A stretch of 64,000 bases of DNA from Pseudonocardia parietis (lineage in GTDB: Bacteria > Actinomycetota > Actinomycetes > Mycobacteriales > Pseudonocardiaceae): assembly GCF_017876315.1 (NCBI RefSeq), contig NZ_JAGINU010000001.1:1612001-1676000 (forward strand). The letters run 5' to 3'. The notes under the pieces are model-generated. The model had not been told where the DNA came from, searched no databases, and saw only the letters and a program-made list of their open reading frames with translations. Positions 60,997 to 64,000 of the stretch are shown here, one piece after another; the first letter of the stretch is position 1; each line of letters begins with the position of its first letter. Made by a program: the position numbers and the translations under genes.

Positions 60997-63900
60997 GTGG
61001 GCTGGCAGAATCCGGACGTTCCCTGGTCCGAGCTGGAGAACGCACTCTCCGGCCGGCCGGTGCGCGACGGTTCGAGCCTGCGCGGTGGCCCGGAGGCCGA
61101 CAGCGGCGACGCCCCGGCCTGGTCCGCTCATCGGGGCCCGTACGAGCCCCCGGAGACCCTGCGGCCGGCGCAGGCCGGTGTTCCCTACGCGGAGCTGCAC
61201 TGCCACTCGCACTTCAGCTTCCTCGACGGCGTGAGCGCCCCCGAGGAACTCGTCGAGCGGGCGGTCGAACTGGGTCTGGAGGCGATCGCGCTCACCGACC
61301 ACGACGGTATGTACGGCGTGGTCCGGTTCGCCGAGGCGGCCCGGGAGCTGGGGGTGCGCACCGTTTTCGGGGCCGAGCTGAGCCTGGGTCTGAGCGCCCC
61401 GCAGAACGGTGTCGCCGACCCGGAGGGCGAGCACCTGCTCCTGCTCGCCCGCGGCCCGCAGGGCTACCGCGCGCTGTGCCGCACGATCTCCACCGCACAG
61501 ATGCGGGGCGGGGAGAAGGGGCGCCCGGTCTACGACCTCGACGAGGTGGTCGCCGATACCGCAGGCAAGGTCGTCGTGCTCACCGGCTGCCGCAAGGGCG
61601 CGGTGCGGCGCGCACTGGAGCGGCACGGCCGGGCCGCGGCGGCCGCCGAGCTGGAGCGGCTGGCGGACAGGTTCGGCCGGGAGCACGTCCGCGTCGAGCT
61701 GACCGCGCACGGCGACCCGTGCGACACCGAACGGAACGATGCGCTGGCGGCCCTGGCGGCGGCGGCCGGCGTCGCGACCGTCGCCACCACCGCCGCGCAC
61801 TACGCCACCCCGGATCGCGCCCCCCTTGCGGCCACCGCGGCCGCGGTGCGGGCCCGGCGCAGCCTGGACGAGATCGACCCCTGGCTCCCCGCGGCCGGGG
61901 CCGCGCACCTGCGATCGGGGCAGCAGATGGCACTGCGCTTCGAGGACCGGTACCCGGGTGCGGTGGCGCGGGCCGCGGAGCTGGGCCGGGAGCTGGCGTT
62001 CGAGCTGCACCTGGTGGCGCCCGACCTGCCGCCGTTCGACGTCCCGGCGGGGGAGACCGAGGCGAGCTGGCTGCGTGCGCTCACCGAACGGGGCCGGATG
62101 GCGCGCTACGGCAGCCACAGCGAGAACCCGTTCGCCGCACACACGGTCGAGCGTGAGCTGGCGATCATCGAGAAGAAGAACTTCCCCGGCTACTTCCTGA
62201 TCGTCCACGACATCGTCGACTTCTGCCGCCGGGAGAACATCTTCTGCCAGGGCCGGGGCTCCGCGGCGAACTCGGCCGTCTGCTACGCGCTGGGCATCAC
62301 CGCGGTCGACGCCGTCCGGCACGGACTGTTGTTCGAGCGGTTCCTGTCCCCGGACCGTGACGGCTATCCCGACATCGACCTGGACATCGAGTCCGGGCGC
62401 CGGGAGGAGGCCATCCAGTACGTCTACCGCCGCTACGGCCGGTTGTTCGCCGCGCAGGTCGCCAACGTCATCACCTACCGGCCGCGCTCTGCGGTCCGCG
62501 ACACCGCACGCGCACTCGGGTTCTCACCCGGCCAGCAGGACGCCTGGAGCAAGCGGGTCGAGCGGTGGCACGCGCTGCAGGCCGCCGAACTCCCGCAGGA
62601 GATGCCGCTGCAGCTGCTCGACCTCGCCGGGCAGCTCATGGGCGCGCCCCGGCATCTCGGCATCCACTCCGGCGGCATGGTCATCTGCGACCGGCCGGTG
62701 TCCGAGGTCGTCCCGGTGGAGTGGGCGCGGATGGCGGACCGGACCGTCGTCCAGTGGGACAAGGAGGACTGCGCCGCGGCCGGGCTGGTCAAGTTCGACC
62801 TGCTCGGCCTGGGGATGCTCACCGCGCTGCACCTGATGGTGGACCTGGTCGAGCAGCACGAGGGCACCCGGATCGAGCTGCACGAGATCGGCGAGTCCGA
62901 TCCGGAGGTCTACGCGATGCTCTCCCGGGCCGACTCGGTCGGGGTGTTCCAGGTGGAGTCCCGCGCCCAGATGGCGACGTTGCCGCGGCTGCGCCCGCGG
63001 GAGTTCTACGACCTGGTCGTCGAGGTCGCGCTCATCCGGCCCGGCCCCATCCAGGGCGGCTCGGTGCACCCCTACATCCGTCGCCGCAACAAGATCGACC
63101 GGTGGGAGCACGACCATCCGCTGCTGAAACCGGCGCTGGACAAAACCCTGGGTATCCCGCTGTTCCAGGAACAGATGATGCAGATCGCCGTCGACGTCGC
63201 CGGGTTCTCCGCCGCCGAGGCGGACGAGCTGCGCCGCGCGATGGGGGCCAAGCGCTCCACCGAGAAGATGGAACGGCTGCGCGGGCGGTTCTTCGACGGG
63301 ATGGCGGCGAACGGAATCACCGGAGAGCTCGCCGAGAAGATCTTCACCAAGCTGCTGGCGTTCGCGAACTTCGGCTTCCCGGAGAGTCACTCGATCAGCT
63401 TCGCCGCGCTCGTCTACTACTCGGCGTGGTTCAAGCTCTACCACCCGGCGGCGTTCTGCGCGGCCCTGCTCAACGCCCAGCCGATGGGCTTCTACTCCCC
63501 GCAGTCGCTGGTCGCCGACGCCCGCCGGCACGGGGTACGGGTCCGCCGCCCGGACGTGAACGACGGCGGTGCCGACGCGATCCTGCAACCCGATCCGGAC
63601 AGCACCGGCGGATGGTCGATCCGGCTCGGGCTCTCCGGGATCCGCACGATCGGCACCGACCTCGCCGAGACGACCGAGGCCGAGCGGGCCGCGACCGGCC
63701 GGTTCGCCGACCTGGCGGACCTCGCCCGCCGGGTCCGGCTGACCGGGCCGCAGGCCGAGGCACTGGCCACGGCGGGTGCGTTCGGCTGCTTCGGTGTGGA
63801 GCGGCGGGAGGCGCTGTGGGCGGCGGGCGTCGTCGCGGGGATGCGGCCGGAGCATCTTCCGGGGGCCGCGGTCGGGCTCGAGGCGCCGGCCCTGCCCGGG

Positions 63901-64000
63901 ATGACCGATGCGGAGCTGACGATCTCCGACGTGTGGGCCACCGGCGTCTCCCCGGACGGCCACCCGGTGCAGCACCTGCGGGAGAAGCTGGACGTGCTCG
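60997..64000 (+). CDS. dnaE2: Error-prone DNA polymerase DnaE2 (C-terminus beyond the window)
   Basis: The first 1001 residues of a C-family polymerase. The GTG at 60997 gives VGWQNPDVPWSELENALSGR, the typical DnaE2 N-terminus. The PHP domain begins AELHCHSHFSFLDGVSAPEE and continues ALTDHDGMYGVVRFAEAARE. The catalytic palm aspartates are at about residue 458-462 (PDIDLDIES), with GRGSAANSAVCYALG before and GVFQVESRAQMATLPRLRPR, DLVVEVALIRPGPIQGG after. The helix-hairpin-helix and OB regions are partly present. It performs translesion synthesis with ImuA' and ImuB after SOS induction. The frame is open at 64000. Confidence 0.95.
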   Translation, partial: MGWQNPDVPWSELENALSGRPVRDGSSLRGGPEADSGDAPAWSAHRGPYEPPETLRPAQAGVPYAELHCHSHFSFLDGVSAPEELVERAVELGLEAIALTDHDGMYGVVRFAEAARELGVRTVFGAELSLGLSAPQNGVADPEGEHLLLLARGPQGYRALCRTISTAQMRGGEKGRPVYDLDEVVADTAGKVVVLTGCRKGAVRRALERHGRAAAAAELERLADRFGREHVRVELTAHGDPCDTERNDALAALAAAAGVATVATTAAHYATPDRAPLAATAAAVRARRSLDEIDPWLPAAGAAHLRSGQQMALRFEDRYPGAVARAAELGRELAFELHLVAPDLPPFDVPAGETEASWLRALTERGRMARYGSHSENPFAAHTVERELAIIEKKNFPGYFLIVHDIVDFCRRENIFCQGRGSAANSAVCYALGITAVDAVRHGLLFERFLSPDRDGYPDIDLDIESGRREEAIQYVYRRYGRLFAAQVANVITYRPRSAVRDTARALGFSPGQQDAWSKRVERWHALQAAELPQEMPLQLLDLAGQLMGAPRHLGIHSGGMVICDRPVSEVVPVEWARMADRTVVQWDKEDCAAAGLVKFDLLGLGMLTALHLMVDLVEQHEGTRIELHEIGESDPEVYAMLSRADSVGVFQVESRAQMATLPRLRPREFYDLVVEVALIRPGPIQGGSVHPYIRRRNKIDRWEHDHPLLKPALDKTLGIPLFQEQMMQIAVDVAGFSAAEADELRRAMGAKRSTEKMERLRGRFFDGMAANGITGELAEKIFTKLLAFANFGFPESHSISFAALVYYSAWFKLYHPAAFCAALLNAQPMGFYSPQSLVADARRHGVRVRRPDVNDGGADAILQPDPDSTGGWSIRLGLSGIRTIGTDLAETTEAERAATGRFADLADLARRVRLTGPQAEALATAGAFGCFGVERREALWAAGVVAGMRPEHLPGAAVGLEAPALPGMTDAELTISDVWATGVSPDGHPVQHLREKLDVL

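Noticed and set aside
58812..62156. A 1114-codon open frame on the plus strand across the M28 peptidase and dnaE2
   Set aside because: It is antisense to the M28 gene and out of frame with dnaE2, is very rich in Arg/Gly/Pro, and shows no family similarity. Long false frames are common in such G+C-rich DNA.

Overview
The window is very G+C-rich and most likely comes from a Pseudonocardia-like actinobacterium (order Pseudonocardiales). The gene order supports this. guaB, guaB3 and guaA lie near each other, and the run chorismate mutase, uvrD/pcrA, M23 peptidase, sucC, sucD, DUF5336 protein, PerM-like protein, purN, purH matches the order known in Mycobacterium. An SOS mutasome (imuA'-imuB, dnaE2) follows. 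The genus is an inference; no rRNA gene is present.

Bases 1-2369: the guaB 3' end, a small toxin-antitoxin pair whose Doc toxin is frameshifted, and guaB3.

Bases about 2330-28266: a genomic island of about 25.9 kb, the main discovery of the window. The last 14 codons of guaB3 (2327-2368) are repeated at 28224-28265 with only three differences, all synonymous. A tyrosine integrase gene starts just inside the left copy and reads outward across it. Paired 10-bp arm-like repeats lie inside both ends. The attachment core sits inside the 3' end of the integrase reading frame, so integration swaps the integrase C-terminus. It is 463 residues in the inferred circle and 892 residues in the integrated form, where the tail is antisense to guaB3.

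The island cargo is a dense catabolic cluster, almost all on the minus strand. Unit A has a Rieske dioxygenase (alpha, beta), a small unknown coiled-coil protein, a class I amidotransferase and a glutamine-synthetase-like ligase, followed by a [2Fe-2S] ferredoxin, a ferredoxin reductase and a LuxR regulator. The amide-forming part resembles the aniline dioxygenase logic (TdnQ/TdnT/TdnA1/TdnA2). Unit B has a creatinase-like M24 protein, HyuB, HyuA and an SDR. Unit C has an NCS1 transporter, an FMO-like monooxygenase, a second M24 protein, HyuA, HyuB and an IclR regulator with two DNA-binding domains. A divergent GntR/FCD regulator sits at the right end. I infer uptake and degradation of a nitrogen compound (amine, hydantoin-like or lactam) in which gamma-glutamylation feeds a Rieske oxygenase; the substrate is unknown.

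Bases 28267-39240: host genes for a semialdehyde-type dehydrogenase, an FBP zinc-finger protein, a truncated binding-protein-like ORF, a DrrAB-type ABC exporter with divergent TetR and twin operators, guaA, and a PspC/LiaF-like protein divergent from a PspC-fused histidine kinase and its NarL-type regulator.

Bases 39255-55160: a serine-rich membrane protein, chorismate mutase, UvrD/PcrA helicase, a DUF1707 protein, an M23 peptidase, sucCD behind a possible CRP site, a repeat-rich DUF5336 protein, a PerM-like protein and purNH.

Bases 55400-64000: the SOS mutasome. LexA boxes precede imuA' and dnaE2. An M28 lipoprotein peptidase lies between imuB and dnaE2, and dnaE2 runs off the window end.
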